Assembly (NCBI GenBank): GCA_964526905.1
Contig: CAZGMN010000004.1
Span: forward strand, 1-37,461
Reading direction: 5' to 3'
Source: CAZGMN01 sp964526905
GTDB lineage: Bacteria > Acidobacteriota > Aminicenantia > Aminicenantales > Aminicenantaceae
Length of the DNA: 37,461 nucleotides
In this document: positions 1 to 7,571 of the stretch, piece after piece
Layout: the number at the start of each line of letters is the position of its first letter
Numbering within the stretch: position 1 is the stretch's first letter
Position numbers and translations under genes: made by a program
The notes under the pieces: generated by a model
Databases searched by the model: none
What the model saw: only the letters and a program-made list of their open reading frames with translations
What the model was told of the DNA's origin: nothing

Positions 1-2
1 CA

Positions 3-593
3 TTAAATTGGGGAGACAATGCCTCAAAAGCCATGAGTGCTGATTATGATTCCAGCCGGGATTACGAAGCTGAAATGATGCCTTCGGGCTCGATTTTAGG
101 TTCCCCCATGTCAGCACTTTTGGGAAGCATGAAATATGGGGGATGGCCTATCAAACCTATCCCGCAAGAATACCGGAAGCTCCAGTATTCTGATGTGGAA
201 ACATTGATGGTAAACGGAAACATAGATTTCTCAACTCCTTCTGCATATGCCAAGAATGAATTACTGCCTTATTTGAGGAAGGGAAAGCTTGTCGTCCTGG
301 CAGAAATGGGGCATTGTGATGACGTGATGAACATTCAGCCTGAAGCATTTCACCATCTGGCCCAGACCTTTTATCTGAAAGGGATTGTTGACGATTCTCA
401 ATTTCAATATGAGCCCATGAATTTCGTACCTTCTCCAAGTGCTCCAGAAATGGCTAAAAAGTTTGTCAAACGTATGGCTTTAATGGGCGGAGGAGCAATC
501 GTCGGTTTAATCATTATTATTATTCTTCTTATTTTATTTATCAAAAAGCGAAAAAAACGAAAAATAATCTTTCAGAAGTCTTATCCCCTTTAA
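3..593 (+). CDS. alpha/beta-hydrolase C-terminal part with membrane anchor (5' partial)
   Basis: The reading frame is open to the left edge, so the first visible ATG (33) is probably internal and the N-terminal half, with the nucleophile elbow, lies outside the window. The visible part has the C-terminal layout of alpha/beta-hydrolase peptidases (TAP/prolyl-aminopeptidase-like): an acid loop with NGNIDFSTP and the catalytic-His motif EMGHCDD. After about 50 further residues comes a run of some 20 hydrophobic residues (GGGAIVGLIIIIILLILFI) and a basic tail (KKRKKRK), which suggests a C-terminal membrane anchor. The last residues (about QKSYPL) are read from sequence that in another frame encodes the end of PdxA, so the natural C terminus is probably altered by the junction at about 580. 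Substrate is unknown. The family call is good; the exact function is not resolved. Confidence 0.6.
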   Translation, partial: LNWGDNASKAMSADYDSSRDYEAEMMPSGSILGSPMSALLGSMKYGGWPIKPIPQEYRKLQYSDVETLMVNGNIDFSTPSAYAKNELLPYLRKGKLVVLAEMGHCDDVMNIQPEAFHHLAQTFYLKGIVDDSQFQYEPMNFVPSPSAPEMAKKFVKRMALMGGGAIVGLIIIIILLILFIKKRKKRKIIFQKSYPL

Positions 594-750
594 GCTTGAG
601 GCCTTTGATAAAGGGATCAACATCACTTTGGGCCTTCCCTTTATCCGCACTTCTCCTTGCCACGGGACAGCCTTTGACATTGCCGGCAAGGGAATGGCTA
701 ACACTCAGAGTATGATCGAGGCCATAAGATTGGCCTGTAAGCTATCTTAA
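568..750 (+). pseudogene. pdxA: pdxA 3' remnant (4-hydroxythreonine-4-phosphate dehydrogenase C terminus)
   Basis: In frame 1 the sequence reads LIPFK, then EAFDKGINITLGLPFIRTS, then CHGTAFDIAGKGMA and a short helix to a TAA stop at 748-750. This matches the C-terminal signature of PdxA, the vitamin B6 pathway dehydrogenase, whose family pattern is HDQGLIPFK, NxTLGLPFIRTS and DHGTAxDIAG. Upstream of LIPFK the frame loses similarity (FRS replaces the expected HDQG) and meets a stop at 565-567, so about 270 N-terminal residues are missing. The fragment overlaps the end of the hydrolase gene and, convergently, the last 9 bp of smpB. It has no start signal. It is either a true deletion remnant or an assembly join at about 575-583. 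Confidence 0.75.
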
Positions 751-1194
751 CCTCTTTTTCAGCTCAGCCCTTAGCTCCCGCTCGATATCCCTCTCTTTTA
801 TGACCTCTTTTTTCTGATAGGCTCTTTTTCCTTTGGCAAGGGCGATTTCGATCTTCACTTTCCCCTTGTCGTTGAACAGAACCTTTGTGGGAACAAGTGT
901 TAGCCCTTTTTCTCTGATCTTTCCTGACAAGCGCTTTATCTCTTGCCGATGAAGAAGGAGCTTTTTCTCTCGGTCAGGGTCGTGATTGAATCTGTTCGCA
1001 GCTTCGTAGGGGCTGATGTGGAAATTTAAAAGAAAGACCTCGCTGCCTCTGACTTCAGCATAGCTATCTTTCAAGCTTATCCTTCCCTGCCGAATCGATT
1101 TGACCTCACTCCCGACAAGAGAGACACCGGCTTCATAATTTTCCAGCAAGTTATAATTGAAGTAAGCCTTTTTGTTCGTTGCTATAACTTTCAT
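742..1194 (-). CDS. smpB: SsrA-binding protein SmpB
   Basis: This 150-aa protein has normal SmpB length and pattern: an N-terminal IATNKKAYFNY segment, the oligonucleotide-binding core GVSLVGSEVKSIRQGRISLKDSYAEV, the FLLNFHISPYEAAN motif, and a basic C-terminal tail (KGKRAYQKKEVIKERD then an Arg/Lys-rich end). SmpB binds tmRNA and brings it to stalled ribosomes in trans-translation. It is the last gene of a minus-strand operon: the stop codon of the corC-like gene lies 10 bp upstream, and the likely Shine-Dalgarno (AGGA) overlaps that stop. Its own stop at 742-744 overlaps the convergent pdxA remnant. No tmRNA gene was seen in the window. Confidence 0.96.
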   Translation of the reverse strand: MKVIATNKKAYFNYNLLENYEAGVSLVGSEVKSIRQGRISLKDSYAEVRGSEVFLLNFHISPYEAANRFNHDPDREKKLLLHRQEIKRLSGKIREKGLTLVPTKVLFNDKGKVKIEIALAKGKRAYQKKEVIKERDIERELRAELKKRLR

Positions 1195-1204
1195 CTGTTC
1201 TTTC

Positions 1205-2446
1205 CTAAAGCGTTACCCGCAGCAGGCCGATATGTCGTTTGTTCATTTTTTCGACAATAAACTTATGTCCTTTATAGTTTAAAAACTCTCCCTCCTGAGG
1301 AATCTTTCCGTATTGGTAGAGGAAAAAGCCGGCTAATGTCGTATATTCCTTTCTCTCCGGCAATTTAAAGGGGAGTCTCTGGTTGACATCCTTGATCGAA
1401 GCCCTGCCTTTGATGACAAAAACATTCTTCTCAACCTGACTGAGCCATTCTTCCGCCTTGGCGCCATAGCCGTCCTGGATTTCTCCCACGATTTCTTCGA
1501 TGATATCCTCAAGGGCCGCAATTCCTTCCATGTTTCCGAACTCATCAACCACAAAGACAAGATGATTTGCAGTTTCCTGCATCTGGAGCAGCACTTTCTC
1601 CAAGGATGCTGACTCAGGAACAAAAAATGGCTTTCTTAAAATTTCATTTACACTAAATTCTTTATTTTCAATAAAATATGGAATAACATCTTTGGCTTGA
1701 ATAATTCCCTCTATGTTATCCAGCCTTCCTTTATACACAGGAAATCTGGAAAATCCAGTGGAAAGGATGACATCAAGAATTTGTTGAAGAGAAGAGCCGA
1801 CCTCAACGGCACTGACCTGAGGACGAGGAGTCATTATTTCCCTGATCGGGCGAGAGCCGATATCAAGAACTCCAGAAATCATTCTTTTCCGCAGGGAAGA
1901 CATCCCTTTTATTCCCCTTGCCAGCAGAACTTTAATTTCTTCCTCGTTAAGAGTTGAAGCCAGGCCCAGTCCCTCTTCCTTAGAGGAGGGAAAGAGCAAG
2001 CGAGAAAAGAAGGTGAACACTTTGACAAAAGGATAAAAGATAACGACAAAAAACCTCACCGGCTGGACAAGAACAAAAGAAATTTTGATAGGATTGTGGG
2101 CAGCATAAGTTTTCGGTGTGATCTCAGACAGAATGAGAAGCAAAAGAGCTGTAAACAGAGTGGCCAGGACAACAGCGTGATTCCTGTTGGGAATAATAGA
2201 GACAAAAATGGAAGTTGCCACAGAGGCCGCTGCCGCATTAAACAGAGTATTCCCGATAAGGATAGTCGCCAGAAAATTATCCACCCTCTTCAACAATCTT
2301 TTGACAAGGCTTGCCCGCTTTGAGCCTTTCTTCTCTAAATAATCCAGCTTATAGGGATTAGCGGTAATAAAGGCTGTTTCAGAAGAAGAGAAGAGAGCGC
2401 TGAGGAGGAGAAAAAGAAAAAAAAGAGTAAGGGCAGGAAGGAGCAT
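1205..2446 (-). CDS. CNNM/HlyC-CorC family membrane protein with CBS domains
   Basis: The 413-aa protein has three parts: an N-terminal DUF21/CNNM membrane domain (about residues 1-190, with hydrophobic stretches and the SSSETAFITAN and SEITPKTYAAHNP motifs), a CBS pair (about 200-320, including IMTPRPQVSAVEV, RFPVYKG and ALEDIIEEIVGEI), and a C-terminal CorC_HlyC domain (about 335-413, with AGFFLYQYGKIPQEGE). Related proteins act in Mg2+/Co2+ homeostasis; haemolysin naming for this family is historical. It sits 11 bp downstream of carD with no clear Shine-Dalgarno, so translation is probably coupled to carD, and it is followed 10 bp later by smpB. The transported ion cannot be told from sequence. 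Confidence 0.88.
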   Translation of the reverse strand: MLLPALTLFFLFLLLSALFSSSETAFITANPYKLDYLEKKGSKRASLVKRLLKRVDNFLATILIGNTLFNAAAASVATSIFVSIIPNRNHAVVLATLFTALLLLILSEITPKTYAAHNPIKISFVLVQPVRFFVVIFYPFVKVFTFFSRLLFPSSKEEGLGLASTLNEEEIKVLLARGIKGMSSLRKRMISGVLDIGSRPIREIMTPRPQVSAVEVGSSLQQILDVILSTGFSRFPVYKGRLDNIEGIIQAKDVIPYFIENKEFSVNEILRKPFFVPESASLEKVLLQMQETANHLVFVVDEFGNMEGIAALEDIIEEIVGEIQDGYGAKAEEWLSQVEKNVFVIKGRASIKDVNQRLPFKLPERKEYTTLAGFFLYQYGKIPQEGEFLNYKGHKFIVEKMNKRHIGLLRVTL

Positions 2447-2457
2447 GGTTTTGAGAA

Positions 2458-2976
2458 TCAGGAATCGATTCTTGGGTCTACATCTTCAAAACAGATAGAC
2501 AGAGCATCCATAACTTTTTCTTCAATCTTAGAAACCGGGAGAGAAGACGCTTCTGAAATTTCCGAGACAATAAGCTCCTTAACTTTTTCCATCATCTTCT
2601 TCTCACGGAAAGAAAGAGGCTTGATCAAATTGAGCAAAAAGAGGCTTTTCAGGACTAGGACCATATCCAGCATTAAGCCTGATTTCATGAGATTAAGATG
2701 TTCTTTGTATCTTCCCTTCCAGTTCATGGTAACATCAACATCTGCGCTTTTTATGAAATCAAAAATTTTTTTTATTTGTTTTTCCGGAGTGGGCCTTCTG
2801 ACTCCAAGCTCTTCGGCATTGGAAGAAGGAATTAGAACCAAAGCATTGTTGGAAAGAAGCCTGAGATGGTAGACTTTGCAGTTTTGTCCATCATAGCTTG
2901 CTTCCTGGATGTCTTCGATAATCCCGAGCCCTTGATTGGGATAAATGACTTTATCCCCAATCTTGAAGGAATTCAC
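2458..2976 (-). CDS. carD: CarD family transcriptional regulator (GTG start)
   Basis: From the GTG at 2976 the product is 172 aa and begins VNSFKIGDKVIYPNQGLGIIEDI, the usual start of CarD. The N-terminal CarD_TRCF RNA-polymerase interaction domain (about 1-60) is followed by a helical C-terminal domain including the MNWKGRYKEHLNLMKSG segment and a tail of acidic and basic helices. CarD binds the RNA polymerase beta subunit and the upstream edge of the transcription bubble, and stabilises open complexes. The frame stays open upstream to an ATG at 3198, but that extension is antisense to rpmH and contains the carD promoter, so it is rejected. The start codon lies 6 nt after a perfect TATAAT, which predicts a leaderless mRNA. 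It heads the carD-corC-smpB operon. Confidence 0.92.
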   Translation of the reverse strand: MNSFKIGDKVIYPNQGLGIIEDIQEASYDGQNCKVYHLRLLSNNALVLIPSSNAEELGVRRPTPEKQIKKIFDFIKSADVDVTMNWKGRYKEHLNLMKSGLMLDMVLVLKSLFLLNLIKPLSFREKKMMEKVKELIVSEISEASSLPVSKIEEKVMDALSICFEDVDPRIDS

Positions 2977-2982
2977 GCCGCT

Positions 2983-3011
2983 ATTATAATCTATAATAAA
3001 AACAGAGTCAA
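2983..3011 (-). promoter_or_regulatory. sigma70-type promoter of carD, predicted leaderless
   Basis: On the minus strand, TTGACT (3006-3011) is followed by a 17-nt spacer and a perfect TATAAT (2983-2988). Six bases separate the -10 box from the GTG start (2974-2976), so the expected +1 falls on the G of the start codon. No Shine-Dalgarno is possible in such a transcript. The box positions are read directly; transcription is inferred. Confidence 0.75.
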
Positions 3012-3048
3012 TCTCGTAAATAAAGTGAAGAAAGTCTTTTTTACAAGC

Positions 3049-3077
3049 TTGACAGATAAAATCAGGTTTATTAACAT
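3049..3077 (+). promoter_or_regulatory. sigma70-type promoter of the rpmH-rnpA-yidD-yidC operon
   Basis: A perfect TTGACA (3049-3054), a 17-nt spacer and TAACAT (3072-3077) place the predicted +1 near 3084, about 28 nt before the rpmH start. Its -35 box lies 37 bp from the -35 box of the divergent carD promoter, so the two are back to back. Confidence 0.75.
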
Positions 3078-3111
3078 ATTCTTTCAATAGGTAAAAGTCA
3101 GAATCTAAAAA

Positions 3112-3246
3112 ATGAAAAGAACTTTCCATCCCAACGTAAGAAAGAGAAAGAAAAATCATGGATTCCTGGTCCGGATGAGAACCAAAGGCGGACGTCATGT
3201 CATCAAAAACAGAAGGCGCAAAGGTAGAAAAAGACTCGCCGGTTAA
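3112..3246 (+). CDS. rpmH: 50S ribosomal protein L34
   Basis: The frame ATG at 3112 to TAA at 3244-3246 encodes 44 residues beginning MKRTFHPNVRKRKKNHGF and ending RRRKGRKRLAG, the full L34 pattern (K-R-T-x-x-P, HGFxxRM, a G-R segment, and the RRRxKGRKRL tail). L34 is a small basic protein of the large ribosomal subunit. The gene is too short for many ORF thresholds but is in its canonical place before rnpA. Its TAA overlaps the rnpA ATG by one base (TAATG), which implies translational coupling. It is driven by the promoter at 3049-3077. Confidence 0.96.
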   Translation: MKRTFHPNVRKRKKNHGFLVRMRTKGGRHVIKNRRRKGRKRLAG

Positions 3247-3599
3247 TGGAAGAAACCCTTAGTCCTCAAGAGAGGATAAGAAAGAAAAAAGATTTTTTAT
3301 CTCTTTATAAAAGAGGCAGTCGTTACAGAGGAAGATATTTCAATCTTATTTATCTCTCCAATGATTTACATTTCTCCAGAATGGCTGTCATCGCCAGTAA
3401 GAAAGTAGGTAACGCCGTAAAAAGAAATAGAATCAAGAGATGGATGAGAGTTTTATTCCGAAGGAACAAAAAATTGTTTGAAAATCCTCTTGATATCATC
3501 TTCATCGCTAAAAAAGAAATTCTTGAAGCCTCCTGGCCTTCGCTCCGGGAAGATTACTTTGCTGCCATAAAATTCATCCGTCAAAAAAACCGAGATTAA
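3246..3599 (+). CDS. rnpA: ribonuclease P protein component
   Basis: The 117-aa basic protein has the RnpA signature GNAVKRNRIKRWMR (the RNR motif) near residues 58-71, preceded by AVIASKKV and an N-terminal RIRKKKDFLSLYKRGSR segment. It is the protein subunit of RNase P, which helps the catalytic RNA bind and cleave the 5' leader of pre-tRNAs. It overlaps both neighbours by one base in TAATG junctions (rpmH upstream, yidD downstream), so the three genes are probably translated together. The length is normal for the family. Confidence 0.95.
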   Translation: MEETLSPQERIRKKKDFLSLYKRGSRYRGRYFNLIYLSNDLHFSRMAVIASKKVGNAVKRNRIKRWMRVLFRRNKKLFENPLDIIFIAKKEILEASWPSLREDYFAAIKFIRQKNRD

Positions 3600-3808
3600 T
3601 GAAACAGATTGCATTACTCCTGATAAGGTTATATCAATTATTCCTCTCCCCTCTGCTCGGCCGGCACTGCCGTTTCTATCCAACTTGTTCTGCCTACACC
3701 TATGAGGCTATAAAAAAATACGGTTTTTATAAAGGGATATTCTTGGGAAGCAAGAGGCTGCTCAAGTGCCATCCTTTCCATCCAGGAGGGGTTGATCTTG
3801 TTCCTTAA
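3599..3808 (+). CDS. yidD: membrane protein insertion efficiency factor YidD
   Basis: This 69-aa protein carries the YidD hallmarks: an amphipathic N terminus (MKQIALLLIRLYQLFLSPLLG), the CRFYPTCSAYTYEAIKKYG cysteine motif and the C-terminal RLLKCHPFHPGGVDLVP. YidD is a small inner-membrane-associated protein thought to help YidC-dependent insertion. The start overlaps the rnpA stop by one base (TAATG), and yidC begins 12 bp downstream, which fits the conserved rpmH-rnpA-yidD-yidC operon. Confidence 0.95.
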   Translation: MKQIALLLIRLYQLFLSPLLGRHCRFYPTCSAYTYEAIKKYGFYKGIFLGSKRLLKCHPFHPGGVDLVP

Positions 3809-3820
3809 TAGGTCGATGAA

Positions 3821-5464
3821 ATGGAAAAAAGAGTAATTCTGGCCATCGCCCTTTCCTTTTTGGTCTTGATTCTCTACCAACTGCTCTTCTTTAAAAAAAA
3901 GCCGCTTCCTGTAACTCCTCCGCTGGAAACACAAGAGAAAATGCGAGAAGTCGAGCCGCCTCAAAAAGTACATACTCCTCCCCAAAAAATCGCCCTACCG
4001 TCTGAAAAAAGGACCGCGCAAATCATATCTGCCTCCAGTGAAGAGCAAATCCTGCTCGAAACATCTCTCTACAAAGCCATTTGGAGCAATAAAGGTGGCA
4101 TTCTTAAAAGCTGGAAACTAAAGAAACATAAGGATGATAACGGAGAAGATTTAGAGCTCGTCTCCCCGCGTTCAGAGGAACTTCATATTTATCCTTTTTC
4201 TCTTAGAACAGATGACCCAAGCTTTGATTCTATCATCAACACTGCCCTTTATAAATCTTCAGCTCATGAACTAAGGTTAGAAGAAGGTCAAAAGGGAGAG
4301 CTTCGTTTCCAGTATGCCGATAAGAGTGGAAGCCAGGTTGAGAAAGTCTTTATCTTTTATGAAGGGAAATATGACTTCGATCTAAAAATGAGCGTCAGGT
4401 ATAAAGGGAAGGAAGTTGAGCCCCACTTTGTCTGGGGTCCAAGTTTCAGCCAGCTCTTACCCGAGCAACAAAAACGTCGATCATTCGGGAGCGGGGTCGG
4501 AATAGCCGTTCTCTCATCTGGAAAAATCTTCCATCATGAAGAAAAAAAATTCAAGCCTGAAGAGAATCTATATAATTTTGTCCAGTGGGCTGCCTATGAG
4601 AATAACTATTTTGCCGCTCTCTTCCTCACCTTTCCTCAAAAATCGACCGCCGCTTTCCTCAAAGAAGGTCCAGAAAAAGACCCCTATTTTCTTTTGTCCT
4701 TGAGCTATCCTCAAAAAGCTTACATCGGGCCAAAAGAATTCGATAGACTGGTCGAGTTTGGATACTCGGCCAAGCAGTTAATAAGATTCGGCGCCTTCGG
4801 CTTCATCGCTGAGATACTTCTCAAGGCGAGCAAATATATTCATAATCTTGTTCCCAACTGGGGATTTACAATCATCATCCTGACCATCATCATCAAAATC
4901 ATCTTCTTCCCTCTGACCTACAGCAGCATGCGCTCGATGACAAGAATTCAAGAGCTCCAGCCCAAGCTAAAAGCGATTCGAGCCAAGTATAAGAAAGCAA
5001 AACAAGACATTGCTCTCCGCCGCAAGATGAACGAAGAGATCATGATGCTTTACAAGGAACACGGAGTCAACCCGGCCGGAGGATGCCTGCCTTTGATAAT
5101 CCAAATACCTGTCTTCTGGGGATTCTTTAGACTCCTGGCCATCTCCATCGAGTACAGGCACAGCCCCTTCATTCTTTGGATAAAAGATTTATCTGTCAAT
5201 GACCCTTATTATGTGACTCCCATCCTGATGGGTATCACCCAGTTCATCAGCCAAAAAATGACTCCAACTTCTGCTGAACCTACTCAAGCAAAGATGATGC
5301 TCATCTGGCCTTTTCTTTTTACATTTCTCTTCCTTAATTTTCAGAGCGGCCTTATCCTTTATTGGCTGATGACAAATGTTCTCCAGATTGGCCAGCAGTA
5401 CATCATGAATCGCCTGGCTAAGAGGAAAAAGAGAGAATTGCATGGAAAAAGAGGAAAAAAATAA
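3821..5464 (+). CDS. yidC: membrane protein insertase YidC
   Basis: The 547-aa length and layout are those of Gram-negative YidC: an N-terminal membrane helix (about residues 5-25), a large periplasmic domain (about 55-320), then the conserved 60KD_IMP insertase core (about 335-535). The core includes VNPAGGCLPLIIQIPVFWGFF, a cytoplasmic helical hairpin rich in Lys, and the MGITQFISQKMTP segment, and a basic C-terminal tail follows. YidC inserts membrane proteins alone or with SecYEG. The last 23 bp overlap the start of the jag/khpB gene in another frame, which suggests coupling. The large periplasmic domain supports an outer-membrane-bearing cell. Confidence 0.97.
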   Translation: MEKRVILAIALSFLVLILYQLLFFKKKPLPVTPPLETQEKMREVEPPQKVHTPPQKIALPSEKRTAQIISASSEEQILLETSLYKAIWSNKGGILKSWKLKKHKDDNGEDLELVSPRSEELHIYPFSLRTDDPSFDSIINTALYKSSAHELRLEEGQKGELRFQYADKSGSQVEKVFIFYEGKYDFDLKMSVRYKGKEVEPHFVWGPSFSQLLPEQQKRRSFGSGVGIAVLSSGKIFHHEEKKFKPEENLYNFVQWAAYENNYFAALFLTFPQKSTAAFLKEGPEKDPYFLLSLSYPQKAYIGPKEFDRLVEFGYSAKQLIRFGAFGFIAEILLKASKYIHNLVPNWGFTIIILTIIIKIIFFPLTYSSMRSMTRIQELQPKLKAIRAKYKKAKQDIALRRKMNEEIMMLYKEHGVNPAGGCLPLIIQIPVFWGFFRLLAISIEYRHSPFILWIKDLSVNDPYYVTPILMGITQFISQKMTPTSAEPTQAKMMLIWPFLFTFLFLNFQSGLILYWLMTNVLQIGQQYIMNRLAKRKKRELHGKRGKK

Positions 5465-6071
5465 TCAGGAACAAGAATTCAAAGGAAAAAACTTAGAAGA
5501 GGTCATCAGCCTCGCCGAACACGTCCTCAAGCTTCCCAGAACCAAGATAAACTACGAGATTGTCGCCGAAAAAACAAAGCTCTTCGGCATTAAGACCAAA
5601 GAGATTGTGATTCGTGCCTGGCCTAAAAAAGAAGCAGAAGGAAATCCTGTCGCTCAATTTCTGGACAAGCTTCTCTCCCGCCTTCCTTTCGACCTCAGCT
5701 ATCAGATAAAAATAAGAGACGACATGCTCTATCTCATTTTTGAAGGACAAGATAAACACCTTCTTCTCCGGAAAGACGCTTCCCTGCTCCTTGCATTTCA
5801 ACACCTTTTAAACAAGATCTCTCCTCAAAAGGTTCAGGCCGATTGTGAGTTCTACAGGAAAAGGAAAGAAAAGCAGCTAAGAGAGTATGTTCGCCAGATT
5901 GCCCAGCAGGTTTCAGAGACAGGCAAGGATGAGATTCTGGAGACGATGAATCCTTATGAAAGGCGAATCGTCCATATCGCTGTCAATCAAATACCTGGGC
6001 TCTCAACCGAAAGCATCGGCGAGGGATTTCTGAAGCGAATCAAGATCTTCCCTTTAAAAAACCAAAGCTGA
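5442..6071 (+). CDS. jag: Jag/KhpB RNA-binding protein
   Basis: The 209-aa protein has an N-terminal Jag_N domain (about residues 12-55, KGKNLEEVISLAEHVLKLPRTKINYEIV), a central KH-like region (about 70-135) and a C-terminal R3H domain with the signature Arg and His in NPYERRIVHIAV, ending ESIGEGFLKRIKIFP. Jag/KhpB proteins bind RNA and are linked to cell division and envelope synthesis in Firmicutes. The gene overlaps yidC by 23 bp, the usual position after yidC. A Glu/Lys-rich start (MEKEEKNNQEQEFKGKN) precedes the domains. The role here is inferred from family and position. Confidence 0.9.
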   Translation: MEKEEKNNQEQEFKGKNLEEVISLAEHVLKLPRTKINYEIVAEKTKLFGIKTKEIVIRAWPKKEAEGNPVAQFLDKLLSRLPFDLSYQIKIRDDMLYLIFEGQDKHLLLRKDASLLLAFQHLLNKISPQKVQADCEFYRKRKEKQLREYVRQIAQQVSETGKDEILETMNPYERRIVHIAVNQIPGLSTESIGEGFLKRIKIFPLKNQS

Positions 6072-6159
6072 GAAAAATTATTTTCCAACCTTTCTCCTTT
6101 AAATTGAAAACATATCCAATCTTTTTTAAACCGATTGAATTTGCTTGCAATTTTAACTC

Positions 6160-6188
6160 TTTACTGTTTATCCTTCAGCAATTAATAT
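6160..6188 (+). promoter_or_regulatory. sigma70-type promoter of mnmE, predicted leaderless
   Basis: TTTACT (6160-6165), a 17-nt spacer and TAATAT (6183-6188) lie just before the mnmE ATG at 6196. Seven bases separate the -10 box and the ATG, so the expected +1 is the start codon or the base before it. No Shine-Dalgarno precedes the ATG; the region is A/T only. The -35 is weaker than that of carD, so confidence is lower. Confidence 0.55.
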
Positions 6189-6195
6189 ATAAATT

Positions 6196-7563
6196 ATGCT
6201 CGAGGATACGATTATCGCCGTTTCCACTCCTCTCGGCTATAGCGGCTTGGGCATTGTGAGGCTTAGCGGGGATAAATCCCTTCAAATCGCAAGAAAAATC
6301 TTCAGGCCTAAGAAAGAAAAAGCTAAAATCCAGCCAAGAATGTCAATTCTTGGCAATCTTTATCATTATGAAAGAAAAGAATTCTTCGAAGAAGCCTATC
6401 TGACATATTTCGCCAAGCCGTTTTCTTACACCAGAGAGGACATGGTTGAATTCAGCTGCCATGGAAGTCCGGTTATCCTTGAAGAGGTTGTTCGCCTCGG
6501 CGTAAAATTAGGAGCGAGACATGCCGATCCCGGTGAGTTCACCCTCCGGGCCTATCTGAGGGGGAGAATCGATATTATCCAGGCTGAAGCCGTCAACGAC
6601 ATCATCCAGGCCTCAAGCTACAAGCAGGCCAAGATTTCTTATAACCAGCTCGAAGGCAGCCTTTCTAAAAGAATGACTTCTCTCCGGGAACAAATCATCC
6701 ATCTCCTTTCTCAGATAGAAGCCAGCATCGAGTTTCCTGAGGAGGGGCTGCGAATCTCCTCAAAGAAGATATCGAAAACCTTTAAAAACACGGTTCAATC
6801 TTTGAAAATGCTGATCGATAGCTACAGCGTAGGAAAATTGCTTGCCGAAGGAGTCAGCCTGGCCATCACTGGCAGGACAAACGTCGGCAAGTCCACCCTT
6901 TTTAACGCTCTTCTTGGAAAGGAAAGGGCAATCGTCACCCCTTATCCTGGAACGACACGGGACTATTTAAAAGAAAAATTGAAGATAAAGGATGCCTTAT
7001 TCACTCTGATTGATATGGCAGGCCTGGATATTCCTCGGCATCCAGTCGAAGAAGAAGGGATAAAAAGAGGGAAAAAATTGGCTTCTCAGGCTGAAGGAGT
7101 CCTCCTTCTCTTTGATAGTTCACGAAGGGAGACTGCTGAAGATTTCAAGTTGATTCAAAGGTTCAAGAATAAGAAGACAATTCTTCTTTTCAACAAGATC
7201 GACCTTCCCCTGAAAATGAAGATAAAAAGTCTTAAAAGCAAGGGAAAACCTCTTCCAACTCTTGAAATTTCAGCCTTAAAAGGGACAAACCTAAAGAAGC
7301 TCAGGGAGATGATCTTCAGCTTATTTATCCCGTCCAGGAATGAGAATGAAGAGGTTGTCCTCCATCTAAGACAGAAAATTCTTCTTGAGGAAATCCTCGA
7401 TTGCCTGATTAGGGGGCAAGAGCTCCTTGAAGAAGGCCATCCAGAGGAGGTCTATGTCGAAGAAATCAGAAAAACCATCCCTTTAATCGGCCAATTGACA
7501 GGAGAAATTCGCAGCGATGACGTCATCAAGGATATTTTCAGCCGTTTTTGCGTCGGAAAATAG
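6196..7563 (+). CDS. mnmE: tRNA modification GTPase MnmE
   Basis: This 455-aa GTPase has the full MnmE architecture: an N-terminal tetrahydrofolate-binding domain (about 1-118; DTIIAVSTPLGYSGLGIVRLSG), a helical domain, and an inserted G domain with P-loop GRTNVGKST (about 226-234), TTRD (253-256), DMAG (273-276) and NKID. It ends with the family's terminal CVGK motif. With MnmG it adds carboxymethylaminomethyl (or aminomethyl) groups to U34 of certain tRNAs. The ATG aligns with family N termini, so the start is firm. A 124-bp gap after jag holds its own promoter. mnmG follows directly. Confidence 0.97.
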   Translation: MLEDTIIAVSTPLGYSGLGIVRLSGDKSLQIARKIFRPKKEKAKIQPRMSILGNLYHYERKEFFEEAYLTYFAKPFSYTREDMVEFSCHGSPVILEEVVRLGVKLGARHADPGEFTLRAYLRGRIDIIQAEAVNDIIQASSYKQAKISYNQLEGSLSKRMTSLREQIIHLLSQIEASIEFPEEGLRISSKKISKTFKNTVQSLKMLIDSYSVGKLLAEGVSLAITGRTNVGKSTLFNALLGKERAIVTPYPGTTRDYLKEKLKIKDALFTLIDMAGLDIPRHPVEEEGIKRGKKLASQAEGVLLLFDSSRRETAEDFKLIQRFKNKKTILLFNKIDLPLKMKIKSLKSKGKPLPTLEISALKGTNLKKLREMIFSLFIPSRNENEEVVLHLRQKILLEEILDCLIRGQELLEEGHPEEVYVEEIRKTIPLIGQLTGEIRSDDVIKDIFSRFCVGK

Positions 7564-7571
7564 GGTTAAAG

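Noticed and set aside
2277..2285. DnaA-box-like TTATCCACC
   Set aside because: Single site with one mismatch inside the corC-like coding sequence; no cluster of boxes nearby.
2977..3198. N-terminal extension of carD to an ATG at 3198
   Set aside because: It is antisense to rpmH, includes the carD promoter, and the CarD family N terminus aligns with the GTG at 2976.
7548..7571. TTG start for mnmG inside mnmE
   Set aside because: The ATG at 7572 has a ribosome binding site and the normal distance to the FAD motif.
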